Shown here one piece after another: positions 34,659 through 46,300 of a DNA stretch of 64,000 nucleotides. Each line of letters starts with the position of its first letter. Position 1 is the stretch's first letter. This DNA comes from Callorhinus ursinus (lineage: Eukaryota; Chordata; Mammalia; Carnivora; Otariidae): positions 15,000,120 through 15,064,119 of the forward strand of contig NW_020312827.1 in the NCBI RefSeq assembly GCF_003265705.1. The letters run 5' to 3'. The notes beneath the pieces were generated by a model. It saw only the letters and a list, made by a program, of their open reading frames with translations, had not been told where the DNA came from and did no database searches. A program made the translations under genes and the position numbers.

Positions 34659-36555
34659 AAAGAGCTTTCAATGTTGAAAAGAAGTGCAGCTTAATTGAAA
34701 CTGTTAAGCTGTCACTGCCATTCTGTCGGATGCTCAGGTATTTCTGTGACAAACGTGTCTTTGGCTTTCTGGGAAGGAGCAGCAGTTGGGAACTGTTGTC
34801 ACAGGGCGCGGGCAAAGAGGTGCAGGTGTGTTTTAAGCGGCATCCAGCCTGAGCTTGTGTCCCGAGAGCAGGAAACGTCCTTATTGAGGCCTCTTGCCAA
34901 GTGTTCAGGGTGACGGAATCCCAGTAGAAAGGCGGGGTTGACTCACATTTTCTCAACTGCAAGGCACACATGGGAGAGGGGAGAGCGTCTCTAACAGTTC
35001 TCCATGGGGTTCCTGGGAGAAGGGGTGGGTGGCAGTTCAGTGTCCACAGCGCTGGGCTTGTTCTGGAATGACTATTCCATCTGAAGGGGTTAATAATACA
35101 AAAAGAGCTCTCCCAACCCTAGAGCTAAAATCCTTTTCCCTGACAAGCTGCTGTACAAACTGAATCAGAGCAGAGTCTGTGGGACCAGTTTTGTCTGGAT
35201 GAAGGGGTTGCTCACCGCCACAAAGGGTGACATGGAAAAGCAAGGGTCCAGTCGGGGGACCCCCAGAGGATGTAGGGCACAAGCAGACAGGACTGCTCGG
35301 GAGCCACAGCCTCATGCCAGGGTCTGGCACCTTTGTTGGGGAGGAGCTGAAGCTCTGGTGTCTCTGGGATTTGAGGGATGTAGGAGAGGTAAAATTTCAT
35401 TTCCTCTTTTAACAGATGGCTTGTGACATTCGGGGAAGGGGCAGACACCCCTCTCCCAGCTGGAAGGGAGGGCCACAGTAGGAAGGCATCAAATTCCTCC
35501 ACAGCAGGCTCTTTCAGGGATACAAAATACCAGCTACAGCAGACAGAGGCGAATAATAACCATGATTTTAAGATCGCAAGATTTGGCCTCCAGGCCCTTT
35601 GCTTTCTCCTTGGTGCTGAAAATAGTCCTGGAAATGGGACTTCATGGATGGTTCTGAGCATCCTGCAGCTTCAAATAGTGGAGCAGCCTGCCCGGTGGGA
35701 TGGACCTTTAGCCTGCCCATCACCTTCTTTGTTTTGTCAGCATTACGGGAAAGAAAAAGGGTAAAAATCACTTGCACAGTGAACAACTTCCCTTTCTGAC
35801 ATTATTTTGCCCAGACTTTCTTTCCAAGGGGGTCATATTGAAAGCAGATTAATATCAGGAGCATGAAGAAAACACAGCAATTAATATGGATTCAATGTTT
35901 ATTTTAGAGCAAACACTCAAAAGTCATGATCTCAGAGATTTCCCCTTTGACTCCTCTGTCTTTGCAGAAACTTTGGGATACACAGGGCACTAATGCTTGT
36001 GCATTAGACTACACTTGGCATTGGAAGCATAACTTAAGGGTAGCATTATTCATGGAAGATAATGAGTCAACCTAGGATGGAAAGGTGCTTCATGAAATAG
36101 TTGTGGACATTTCCTGGGGAGTGAGGATGGATCAATGCTCTAAAGCAGCCCTCCGGCTGCAGAGCCAGACTCCCCTCCATGCTAAACATTGGTGGGTGCT
36201 AACATTTGAGCCTTTGCAGGAGGCCATAGGGGGAGTAGCACTTAAGACCCCGGCTTGGGTGCCCTCCTAGGATTGCTAATGGCAGTGGCAGGTTGGGGGT
36301 CATTTTCCCACCATGGGGACGCAAGCTACCCTCTCCCATCCCTCCAGTCCTAAATCCTACAGCTCCTTGGTTCCTGTCAGAGCTCAGGTTAAAAAATGAC
36401 TTGTGCCGTCTTGGAGTTTTCTCTACTTTCTCTGGCTGCAGTGGTTTCGCCTTTGTGCTCTTCTTTCTTGCCTAAATAACTGCCCAAACAAATACCCTGA
36501 TTGTGATGAATCACTATCCTAAATAACAGCCATGTGGCGTCTTAAGTGACAAAGC
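34659..36555. other. Unique DNA, no gene seen
   Basis: Overlapping frames of 113-163 codons on both strands (34480-34971, 35212-35661, 35423-35764) shadow each other and share no known domain. No CpG island. Confidence 0.45.
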
Positions 36556-36557
36556 TC

Positions 36558-36772
36558 TTTGGTATTCATTTTTCAGGTCTGGGACTTAGCAGCCCTGTGA
36601 GATCAGCAGGGTAGCTATTATTATGTATGTGCACGGAGTAGACACAGAGGTAGAGGTTTGCCAGAGAGGTTATATGGCTAGCCCAAAGCCACACAGCCCA
36701 CGAGTGCCAAAGCAGGAAAGCAAATCTGAGTTTGTCTGACTTCAGGTCCACTGTCTGTGTCCGTCCCTAGTC
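36558..36772 (-). mobile_element. MIR SINE
   Basis: 'gccctgtgagatcagcagggtagctattattatg', 'gacacagaggtagaggtttgcc', 'ggttatatggctagcccaaagccacacagcccacgagtgccaaagcagg' and 'ctgacttcaggtccactgtc' form a reversed MIR. Confidence 0.75.
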
Positions 36773-36799
36773 TAAACAATGATGCCGTCTTTCATTTCC

Positions 36800-36955
36800 A
36801 TCACAACATGTCCTTTACAGATGCCTCCACCTTGCAGGATCCGACAACCAGTAGTCAGTAAGGAAACTAGTTCAGAAAAGGAAAACTCCAGTGGCCAAAG
36901 TGACAGAGCTAGTCAGCAACAAAGTCAGGATATTAACCCACTCTTGACTTTGTCC
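36800..36955 (-). mobile_element. MIR fragment
   Basis: 'taaggaaactagttcagaaaagg', 'agtgacagagctagtcagcaac' and 'caggatattaaccca' are a diverged reversed MIR. The 86-codon frame over it (36779-37039) is therefore unlikely to be a gene. Confidence 0.5.
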
Positions 36956-37075
36956 CATCTCCTTGGCTTCCCAACAAAGGAGCAAATGTATCTGTGCCTT
37001 TGTGTGTGCAGACTGCGTTTCTTAGAGTCAAATGTGTAACTGGAAAGAGAGGCTTCTCGATGACGTGATCATGGT

Positions 37076-37118
37076 GGCTAACATTTATTGAGTTCTTACC
37101 ATGTGATAGGCACTGGTG

Positions 37119-37153
<35 letters not shown>

Positions 37154-37340
37154 GTAATTCCTCATCTAATTAAATCTTCAACACAAACCTACACAATGTA
37201 TACTGTAATTATCTCCATTTTATAGGTGAGAATCTAATGATGTTGAGGCTCATGGAGGTTAAGTAACTGCCTAGGACACACGGCACTAGAGACAATATTT
37301 GACTGCAGGTTTGCCTACTTCTAATATTTTACTTATCAAT
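37076..37340 (-). mobile_element. MIR SINE with TG expansion
   Basis: 'ggctaacatttattgagttcttaccatgtgataggcactgg' is interrupted by (TG)n at 37115-37155, then continues 'cctcatctaattaaatcttcaac', 'tatctccattttataggtgag', 'ggaggttaagtaactgcctaggacacacggcact'. Confidence 0.85.
37115..37155. repeat. (TG)n microsatellite
   Basis: About 20 dinucleotide units with a single TTTG interruption, inside an antisense MIR. Confidence 0.95.
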
Positions 37341-37574
37341 ACACAGGTCATTTTCTGGTCTTTCTCTAAGCTTCAAAGGAGACTCTTCTATGCTTCCCAT
37401 GGAGGGGCTCTCTGTGGCAGATCCATTCTCACCAATGCTATAAGGACAATGGTTATCTGACTATAATGAACGCTGCCCCATGAGAACCGTGGAACAGCTC
37501 TCTCTGCTCACCAGCTGAAGTGGGAAGAGGACCTAGCTTCACTGAGTGTCAACTCCACTGCCTATGTCAGCACA

Positions 37575-37775
37575 ACTAACCCTCTAACAACCCATGAGGG
37601 GAAATTTTCTTCTTGTCGTCACAGTGGCCAAGACGTGGGGTGTTAAGAGAAGTTACGTCACCCGCCACCGTCACAAAGACTTCAAGTGTGGGGACCAGCC
37701 TTTGGACATCTGTGTTATCCCAAACCTCAGAGAAGTTTCCAACGTGACCCAGACCCCGTGTGCCACCGTTAACGT
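37575..37775 (-). mobile_element. Diverged MIR with CpG cluster
   Basis: 'ctctaacaacccatgaggggaaattttcttcttgtcgtcacagtgg' and 'ggtgttaagagaagttacgtcacccgcc' follow a reversed MIR. Nine CpG lie within 37617-37774 in an otherwise CpG-poor region, and TTACGTCA at 37653-37660 resembles a CRE/ATF site. Confidence 0.45.
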
Positions 37776-39175
37776 GGGTGCCTGAAACCCATGGTAGGTG
37801 CACAGTAGGATATTTGTGACAGGGTTGAATAAACCAAGCCCTCTGCGATTTTAGACTTCTACTGAAGGTTTTGAGGGAGCGGGCATGGGACGGTGTCCCA
37901 GCCTCTTCCTGTGTCTCCAGTGACTTCATCACACCCTAGGGCCACAGCTCAGCCCCCACTTCCCTTGTCTCAGTAGAGAAGTTCTGTCCAGACCTCAGAC
38001 TTTGAGGTCTTCCCAAGAGTGATAGGTTTTCACACAAGGAACTTTCCTTTCCATAGCGCTAAGTCCATAGCAGCTGCCAAGAGGAGGCATGTTTCATTTG
38101 GTTACATACTCGTTGCTGTTATCCGTGGTGCACGGGCAGAGTTTTCTGCATTTGAGGAGAGAGAAGGACACGGAACTCACTTCCACTTTGGCCACCTAAT
38201 GTTTTCGGAAACAAGCAGGAAGAGAAATGATAAATATTTCAAAGCTGGAATGCAAGCTTTACAGCACCACAGCCTTAGAAATGTCCTAACGGTGCTGCAA
38301 ATCTCCTCTATGAGTGCATTAAGATGATTCGTAAGAATAGGAAATTCATCCTTGTCGGCCAGGGTTGAGCAGGACAGATCACCTGTGGGCCTGATATTAC
38401 ACCTGTTCTTAGTACTTCCACAATTACAGCTGACATTTATTTCTAATAAGTCATGGTGAAATCGGTGAGAGAGTTTACCTGTGCTAGAATATAGAAAAGT
38501 CCTTTTCTCCCCCTCCCCAAACCATATCATTTTTTGTGGGTTTAAAATAGATGAAGCACCCAGGGAAGGGGATGTTCTATAAAAGGGCACAGGAGACAGG
38601 TTGCCCTGGGGAATCAACACAACTTATAGCTGGCCATTGCTAGGGTGCCTTTTTTTTTCTATCAGGCTGCTTGTAGCTGGTGCCCAGGTGATGAAAAAGG
38701 ATAACGCCATTTACAGCTATAAGTGGCAGGGCCAATTAAAATCACAGTTTCTAAAATGTGTGCAAGAAGGCTTTTGGCCAGGCAGCTGCCTAATGTCCAG
38801 GAAACATTGTGTGTGCATGTGTGTGTGTGTTTGTAAGTGTGTCTGTGTGTCTGTGAGTGTTCTCTTATCTTCACCACCTCACATAGAATCTTCCTGAGTG
38901 GTTTGTTTCCTCAGTCTGGCTTGGCTCTTGGCTCAGAATCATACTTGCCTCATGGGCTAATGTATACTGTCCTACATTCTAAGTTGGCTTGCCGGGGAGG
39001 GGCAAAGAAAGGAAGGCACAAACCTCAGGTGTGATAGCATGCAGGGGTGGTAAAGGAGCAGGAAGTGGACCTTTCCCTGCATTGCTGGGGGGACCAAACG
39101 CTTGTGTCCTCTTTATATCCAGAGAAGTAGCCATTCACCAGCAATTTCTCCTCCAGATTTGCTTGTACATATGGG
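37776..39175. other. Unique DNA, no gene seen
   Basis: It includes an imperfect (TG)n tract at about 38809-38858. Frames of 98-147 codons in 38019-38897 shadow each other. No exon structure is recognised. Confidence 0.45.
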
Positions 39176-39179
39176 AAAA

Positions 39180-39402
39180 CAATACATAATATTGTTTGTA
39201 ATAAAGACTACAACCAAACTAAATGGCCAGCCATATGGAACTGGCCAAATAAATTATTTACTCATCCAGTGGAATACTACACAGCTGTTGAAAAGAATGA
39301 ACGTCTGTATATGTTGAATTTGAAATAAATTCCAAGATATATCATAAAGTAAAAAGAGCATGTTGCAGAACAATGTGTATTGTTGGTTAACTTCTGTGGA
39401 AA
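39180..39402 (+). mobile_element. L1M 3' fragment
   Basis: 'aactaaatggccagccatatggaactggccaaataaatta', 'ccagtggaatactacacagctgttgaaaagaatgaacg', 'aaattccaagatatatcataaagtaaaaagagcatgttgcagaacaatgtg' is sense L1M sequence near the end of ORF2. It stops at a purine tract. Confidence 0.8.
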
Positions 39403-39403
39403 T

Positions 39404-39500
39404 AAGGAAGGAAGGAAGGAAGGAAAGAGAGAGAAAAAGAGAGAGAGGGAGGGAGGGAGGGAGGGAGGGAGGGAGGAAGGGAGGAAGGAAGGAAGAAAGA
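39404..39500 (+). repeat. 97-nt uninterrupted purine tract (GGAA/GA/GGGA)n
   Basis: No pyrimidine occurs on the plus strand. Units change from GGAA to GA to GGGA and back to GGAA, giving an approximately mirror-symmetric layout. Confidence 0.95.
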
Positions 39501-41755
39501 CACATCTCTCTATCCATCTGTCCATCACTCTTGGAGCCCCTTGTTCGTAGTACTCACGGCCATGTGATGGAAGGTGTTGAAGGCAGCCGGTGGTGAGCAC
39601 CTGCTGGCTCAGGGTTCTCATCTGGCCACTGGGGGAATGCTTAGCCAGTGGCAGGGCAAGATAAAAGAGTGGTGCCTTATTGTCTCAGAAGCAGCTCCTG
39701 ACCAGTGATAGGCAAGGAGCCTTCATCTCCTACTTCTTAGCTTTTCAACTAGGATGACTCTGAGGTACATGTTCTGCACCGGTCCCCGGAATTCTCTGGT
39801 GGGTTTGAGCTGCAGCTGCCCACTGTCGTGACTCTGTCCATCTGTGTGGTGCCTCAGCTCAACAACACCCCTTTCATTGACTTCCTTCCCTTCCCTGTGT
39901 CACTTCCTCACTCTCTCCCTTGACAGTTTCCTGAAATCACCTCCCCAATAAACTACAAAAAGATGTCATATCCAGAAAGAAGTATCCTTAGGGAAGTGTT
40001 CTCAAGTGATTTGCACTAGAAACCGTAACAGAGGCATTTCTCCTGTTATAAACATAAACACCAGGAGAGGTCCACAGCGCACCGTAGAAGACTCCAGGCT
40101 ACCTCCTTGCAAGTCCCAGCTTGAGTGGTTTCAGATCTCGTTAAGAACCGAACTGGACCTTTGCAGGGAAGGTGCTTCCAAAAGCTGGGTTCTTATTTCA
40201 GCTCATGGTGGCTTAAACCTTAACACTAAAGTTCTCCTGCTCTTTCAATCTGACCTCCACATTAGTGCTCTAAATGCAGCTTTTGTGGTGTGAACTTCTC
40301 TTCCTCTGAAGGGATAATCAGGTGAAAAAGAAAAAAAAAAAAAAAGCTTAAGCTCAAATGTCATTTCTGATTCTCCTGAGATTCCTCTTGGAGCTGAGGA
40401 CCAGGACAAAGGACTCAGCCCCAAGGTCATCCGGGGAGTCTGGGTCTTATGCCAGGTTCAACCTTGCCCACACGCCTGTGTTCTGTGAGAGCCAGAGGCT
40501 GGGATTTGGTACAGAGAGTAAGTCACAGAATCTGGGGACAGGCACAAATACTTCCTATGGGTACAGGGGCCTGCAACTGAAGTCCCACAGGATGTTTGCT
40601 GTCCAGGTGACCTGGAGAAAGCCTCCGGCTACCTGAGAAATAGCTGAGAGGAAGCAGCTAAGGGCTTCTGTGAGTTTTTAAAACTTCCACTCTAGCCACT
40701 CTCCAGGATGGCCACACGTTTGTCTGCCAAACTCCGTATCAGATGATCAGAGGCACATTTCTCCAGAGAGCTTCGCCTGATGACGATTCTTAGCGAGGGA
40801 ACACGGCAAAGGCAGATGCTTGGAACATGGGGCGTGGCTCTTCAGACAAGATCATGCAGGATGCTGGTTGGTGTAGCTCAGAAGCTGGGTGACCTGGTGG
40901 TGACCAGTGGGGAAGAGACCCTTCCTCTGTCCTTGTCTCTGTCTTCAGGTTTTAGAACCTCTGTACTCGAGGGGCCCTTTTTTGCTAAAAATGGACTGGA
41001 CATGGAGATCCTGTGGCGTCACAGTGGCTCAGGAGTATGTGAACATGGCTGCTGCCGGATGAGGTGGGGGGGGAGTGTGGAGATGTTTTGGGTTCTAAGA
41101 ATCAGAAGGCGTTAGGCGTGGTGAGCTCAAATCTGGATGCCTTGCACCCTCCTTCCATGACACCTACATGTGTGAGTGTGAGTGAGTCTTTGTGCAAAAA
41201 AATGACGGATGGGAGGGAGCTTTCACTTTGACAAGGATAAATTACCTCTGCTACTCTCTCTTCCCACCGGGCCCTTTCCTGTCGTTTCGAAGCGGAAGAA
41301 GGAGAGCACCGTGTTCTACCTCTGGAGTCATGGGCTCATTTGTTAATATGAATCCAGTAGCTTAAAAACATGCCCCCCAGGGGCCACTTGGGTGGCTCTC
41401 AAGGACCTTGCAGCTTTGTGCCTTCACACTGGTGGCTGTGCTCTCACACTTTCTTGTCCTTTTTTGTGTTCTCTTTGTTCTGCCGTTCTGTGTGTCTTGC
41501 TCTTCTACTTCTTTAATATGTAAGTTTTGCTGCAACAACAGCCTAGCAGAAGCTGATGTTTGTAGTTTAGTATTTGCTGCTGGGTGGAAACCACACTGGG
41601 CTTCCTGTCCCATGAAAATCCAGATGCCCTTGAGAAACAGGATATACCCAAAGTCAGCGGGATCTCTGTGGAGAGTCATCCTGTAGAGAGTACCGATTTT
41701 CTGTCTCCACATCTTACCACAATGACCGTGGCATAGTCCACATTATCCAGGGGCG
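39501..41755. other. Mostly unique DNA, no gene seen
   Basis: The section 39730-39960 reads like the 3' end of an old LTR ('ctgaaatcacctccccaataaactac'), unassigned. An A-run lies near 40327-40345. 'ccacttgggtggctc' at about 41384-41398 resembles a SINE head but is too short to call. Confidence 0.4.
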
Positions 41756-41756
41756 G

Positions 41757-41962
41757 CAGAAGACTCTAGCGTCAAGGGTATGGACTGGGTCAGCTACGTA
41801 TGTGACTTTCGAGCAATACTTAACCTCAGTTTCCTTATAAATGTAATAAGATAATAGTAGCTCTCCTTGGGTTGTTGTGAGGATTTAGTGAGATAACACG
41901 TGTAAAGGACGCAGAAGAGTACTTGACACAAAGGCATTCCGTAAGCGTTAGCTGATTTTAGT
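41757..41962 (+). mobile_element. MIR SINE 3' part
   Basis: 'cgagcaatacttaacctcagtttccttataaatgtaataagataatagtagc', 'gggttgttgtgaggatttagtgagataacacgtgtaaagg', 'gagtacttgacacaaaggcattccgtaagcgttagctg' is a clear MIR. Confidence 0.85.
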
Positions 41963-42019
41963 CTTTCTTTTGTTTTCTATTTGACCTCTACTGTCTTTCA
42001 ATTAATTATTACGGCAGCT

Positions 42020-42804
42020 CCACGAGGGAGATGTTTTGTCTCCCCCACTTCTCTACCATGATGTCTAATGGGCACCTCAAGCCTAAATTGCCTAAAACCT
42101 ACTTCTGGATCCTTGCTTTGTTAATCTCCGTATCAAAAAATGACAACCCCACTTTCTCACGCTGCACTCCCTCTCCCCCTTGTATCTTCCTGTTTGCTCC
42201 ACTTCCTCTCATACTCCTATATCCAATCCAATAGCCAATCCTCTTGGCTTTACCTTCAAAATGTATCTGGAGCCCAGCCCCCTCTCCCCACGTCCGCCTC
42301 TGAGCCCTGGTCCTGCGCTGTCCGAATGGCTTCCTATTCCTGTTCTCCCCACTTCTACCTGTTGCTCCTCCCCCAAGTCTGTGCTCAATAAAGCAGAGTT
42401 GATTCACACCCTCACAGGGCATCCCATCTCGGAGAAAAATGTATCGTCCTTACCATGGGCTAAGATTTCTGTACACATGCTCCCCTCTTGACTTTCCCCT
42501 ACACAGAATCCCACAGAATCCTACCTCTTTTTCATCATGTCCTATTACTCTGGCCCTGGGTCACTCCTCTCCAGCTACCACACTGACCTGATAGCCCCTT
42601 TTCCAATACACCAGGGACTCAGCACCCACTGTCCCCTTGCCTGGAATGCTCCCCTCCACGTCTTGCCATGGGCTACGCCCTCACCTCTAGGAGGCCTTTC
42701 CTCAAATGTTTCCATCCCTAGAAGACCCCCTTTGGCCACCCTATTTAAAATTATAGCCTTCCCCCACTCCTTATCTATCTCCTCTGCTTTACTCTCTATA
42801 TAGC
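42020..42804 (+). mobile_element. L2 LINE fragment(s)
   Basis: C/T-rich sense L2 sequence. The clearest part is 'ccccttgcctggaatgctcccctccacgtcttgccatgggc', 'ctaggaggcctttcctcaaatgtt', 'ggccaccctatttaaaattatagcc'. It stops at about 42804 against a SINE tail. The first half (before 42400) is less certain. Confidence 0.6.
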
Positions 42805-42834
42805 AAATAAATAAATAAAATCTTTAAAAAAAAA
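42805..42834 (+). mobile_element. Orphan CAN-SINE 3' tail
   Basis: CAAATAAATAAATAAAATCT followed by T and A runs is the CAN-SINE tail without any body. It sits exactly between the L2 and the MLT1 LTR. Confidence 0.7.
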
Positions 42835-43130
42835 GAGGTAATTAAGGATAAATGAGGTCCTAAGAGTTGGGCTGTGATCTAATATGACTGGTGTCCTTAT
42901 AAGAAGATGAAGAGACACTAGGGATATGTAAGCATGGAGGAAAGGCCATGTGGGGACACATCTGCAAGCCCAAGAGAAAGGCTTCAGGAGAAACCAAACC
43001 TGCTGACACTTTGATCTTGGACTTCCAGCTCCCAGGACTGTGAGAAAATAAACTTTGGTTGTTTAAGCCACCAGTCTATGTACCCAGCCTATGGTCCTTT
43101 GTTCTGGCAGCCAGCATTGACTAGCATAGT
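42835..43130 (+). mobile_element. MLT1-type MaLR LTR, 5'-truncated
   Basis: 'gaggtaattaaggataaatgaggtcctaag', 'gactggtgtccttataagaagatgaagagacac', 'gctgacactttgatcttggacttccagc', 'ggactgtgagaaaataaa' and 'ttgtttaagccaccagtctatg' are in MLT1A-like order. The first 100 or so bases are missing at the SINE-tail junction. Confidence 0.85.
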
Positions 43131-43171
43131 GAGGCAGTGAATCTGCGTGCCTACTATATGCTTAGAAGAAA

Positions 43172-43370
43172 TGGGAGGAGAGGATGCCTGGGTGGCACAG
43201 TCGGTTAAGCATCTGCCTTCCGTTCAGGACAGGATCCCAGGGTCCAGGTCTCCCTGCTCAGCGGGGAGCCTGCTTCTCCTTCTCCTCCCTCCTCATGCTC
43301 TCTCTTGCTATCTCTGTCTCTCTCAAATAAGTGAATCAAATCTTAAAAAAAAGGGGGGGGTTGGAGGAGA
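43172..43370 (+). mobile_element. CAN-SINE, plus strand, with target-site duplication
   Basis: The head 'gatgcctgggtggcacagtcggttaagcatctgccttccg' is tRNA-like. Then come 'caggatcccagggtcc', a 'gcggggagcctgcttctcc' body, (CT)-rich sequence, and the tail 'aatcttaaaaaaaa'. TGGGAGGAGA (43172-43181) and TTGGAGGAGA (43361-43370) flank it. It is the only full SINE on the plus strand here. Confidence 0.92.
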
Positions 43371-45512
43371 TTAAATAGTCTAGAGAAACAATGGGCTTGG
43401 AGTTCCATGATCAAAGAGAACCATGTGCGAGTACCTTGAGCCAATAGGAATCATGTGTGCTAATGCACAACAAATGCATGTTTGTGGAATCTACGTACAA
43501 GAGAAATAGGAAGGGTTGGAAGGTGACCTGTGGGTGGTTGCTCTCAAGGTGTCACGTACATGTTCTTTAAAGCATGGGTTTGGGAAATTCACAACACATG
43601 ATGAAAATCCAGTCCCCCTCCCACATGTTCATGTGTCCTGCATCTGTGATTCATGACGCCTGTTCTTTCAAATGCAAGATGGCAGGCTATGGGCTTCTTC
43701 CCAGGGTATCTCTAACTCAATCAATATGCTTTTTTCTGGAAAAGAATATTTATTGTTTTAACAGCTGTACTTCTACTTTCTCGGATTTAAAAAAATTACC
43801 TGCACTCACAAATGACTTACAGGGATTGGAAAATATAGTGTTGAAATTCCCAATTTAAAATATCTTCCAGGTTCTACAAAACTGTCCCCAAACCACAGCA
43901 TTTTTCCATTCTGGCTACCTCCTTATCCCTGGAAGGATTAGGGAAATCAAGAGCAGTTGTCAGCATCCAGAGTTTGGCTGGGGGGTTGGTCCAAATTCTG
44001 TGTGTTTATGGCAATGCCCAGTGAGGACCAGCCTTTTTTGGATACCTGCAGATCCAAGGAGAGCCCAGTACCTATGAGATTCAGGATTCTTTGCAAGATT
44101 TCATTTAGTTTTCTTTAAATGATTTGTCTTCAAAGAAAGATTTGCTTCTGAAGGGCTGCTGATGATATTGCAGCACTAAGCTCCCTGGGTTATTTGTTTT
44201 TGAGATTGCACATAAACTACTAACATTATTATGACACAATTACCAGTAAGTAATCATCCAATTGCCATAAACATGTCCTTTTCAAAATATTGCAAATTAA
44301 TATTCATGCTTTCCTCAAATCCACCATTCTGAGCTAGTGTGTGCCTACATAGTTCATCAAAATGTACATTTTTTTCCAGTGAAAGGAAGAATTATAGTTC
44401 AGTTCTTCATCTTGAGGTATGGGAAGATTGTTTTGACGGTAGCATTTGTTGCCTTGAAAGACAATTTCCCCGTGAAACTGATGCAGCCACCAGCAATGAA
44501 CTATGTGCTTCCAGGTAAAGCATTTGTACTTCTTTAGGGCTATATTGTTCAAAAAGCTGTTATAGTCATTCAATCCTGGCAGTTGAGAAATCATGCCAAC
44601 TATATGATCATATGTAATTGTCATATGTAATGATAATTGTATATGTAATTCTAAGACAGTTTAGTCACTGTTGAGTGGAGATCCTAGAATCTCACCATGA
44701 ATAAATCACCGCAGATTCCTCTCCCTAAACCTCATAAATCTACATAAAGCAAAGAAGCCCCCAAATATGCTATGATGTAGAAACACAAAATTCACAAGGG
44801 TGATTGGAGGGCAACATCTGGACCAAAAAAGTAATCTTAGCACAAGTTATATATATTTTAAAATTGAGTATAAGTAAACTGAATTTCACTGTGTACAAAG
44901 CATCAGATAATAATAATGTTTTCTGCTAATCCAACAGGTTTCATCAAAGGTGATAAAATATACAAGCTAAGCCTGAGTTCATTCAAATTCAGGAAGTGAT
45001 TTTAAAGCCCTCAGATAGAGTTTTGTGTATCAAATGCATATCTACAAATGCTTATACACAGAGATGTGCTGGTGAAAGTTTCACATCTAGTTCTCCTAAA
45101 ACTGAAAAAAGCCCCAATTTATAGCTTATTTTGATTTCTGTGGTATAAATACTCTTACCGTGGCTGATTTCAAGCTACCATCAAGATGTCATTGAACAGA
45201 GTTGGGAAGAAATGTGCACAGTTGGCTCTTGGAAGCCAGGATTAGATGTGTCCAGCACACCACTGGTTGTACAACTAAATGCGAAATTGTGGAAAGGAGT
45301 GGTCTCGATGGGTCACATGACTTTGAAATTAGCAAGTCCGAAACAAAATGTAATACATGTTGTTCTGATATTATCTTGAGGGCCACTGGGCTAAAGAAGA
45401 GAGTTGAGAAGGAATGCTAGCTCCTTTAGTCCACAGTCCCCACACTGTGACTCCGTTGTTTTGAATGCTTACCTATCCTCCCAGAGGCAGCGAGACTTTG
45501 TTTGAATGACAT
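43371..45512. other. Repeat-poor DNA, possible conserved non-coding sequence
   Basis: No repeat is recognised over 2 kb. The part 44090-44345 is AT-rich with several TAAT/ATTA cores and no decay pattern typical of repeats. No exon. See findings. Confidence 0.4.
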
Positions 45513-45745
45513 GGGATGGGATGTGAAGTCTGCAGGCCTGGGTTTGGATCTGGTCTCTGTCACTCTGTAGCTGTCAATTTGTGGATGAGACACTTAGTTT
45601 CTCCAAGCCTCCATTTCTTCATTTGTAAATGGGGATGCTAGAAGTCACCTTGGAGAGTTGTCCCAAGGATTAGTTATAAAACACACAGCTTCTAACAAAG
45701 TGCTTGGCACATGGTAGGTAGGTTTTCAATGTTATTCTTCTATTC
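45513..45745 (+). mobile_element. MIR SINE
   Basis: 'aagtctgcaggcctgggtttggatctggtctctgtcactctgtagctgtc', 'cctccatttcttcatttgtaaatggggatgctag', 'aaagtgcttggcacatggtaggtagg' is a full-order MIR. Confidence 0.85.
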
Positions 45746-46059
45746 TTTATTTGAAATAGTTGAGTTACATTATATCTTAGGTTCCTTACAATGTCTAAAT
45801 CTCAGGAAAATGTTCGATTATATAGATTCGATTAGATAAAAGATACTAAAGTCCCTGGCATTTAAGTAGTATTTACTAAATACTGTTAATGGATGGATAC
45901 ATACCTGAAATTCATATGATCTCTTGGTTTTTCTCTAAGCTAGAAATCTGTGAGAGACAACTTTGACTCTTTTTTCTTTTTATAAAACAATCATCCTCCA
46001 TATTAACTAAGTTACCATCTACTGATGATTTTTATTTCCTAAATATTTTTTAAAAATCC

Positions 46060-46300
46060 ACCCTTCCCTCTTTATCTACCCAGTGCTTTGCCAGGTCAGT
46101 TCATCAACTGGTTCTCTGCTTCCTGTCATGAACACTTCAAAACTATCCTCAGTAAAATTGTCTGTCTCCAACCCAACATTCTAAGCAATTTGAGGACAAA
46201 GATTTTCTTTCATTTATTTTTATCTCAAAGTCCAATATAGCTCCTGGCACAAAATATATGCTAAATAAATGTTTATTTGATTGCATAACGAATGAGCCAA
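46060..46300 (+). mobile_element. L2 LINE 3' end
   Basis: 'cccttccctctttatctacccagtgc', 'caatttgaggacaaagattttctttcatttatttttatctcaaagtcc', 'agctcctggcacaaaatatatgctaaataaatgttta' is the L2 3' terminus. Confidence 0.7.

Noticed and set aside
34480..34971. 163-codon minus-strand ORF
   Set aside because: Part of it covers an L1M 3' UTR, and the rest has no domain and is shadowed by a plus-strand frame.
34700..35700. Cluster of 100-150-codon frames as possible exons
   Set aside because: Frames overlap on both strands at higher local GC, with no domain and no consistent splice signals.
39254..39621. Pro/Ser/Leu-rich ORFs on the minus strand
   Set aside because: They are translations of the purine/pyrimidine tract at 39404-39500.
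41384..41398. SINE head fragment 'ccacttgggtggctc'
   Set aside because: Too short and without body, tail or duplication; probably chance.
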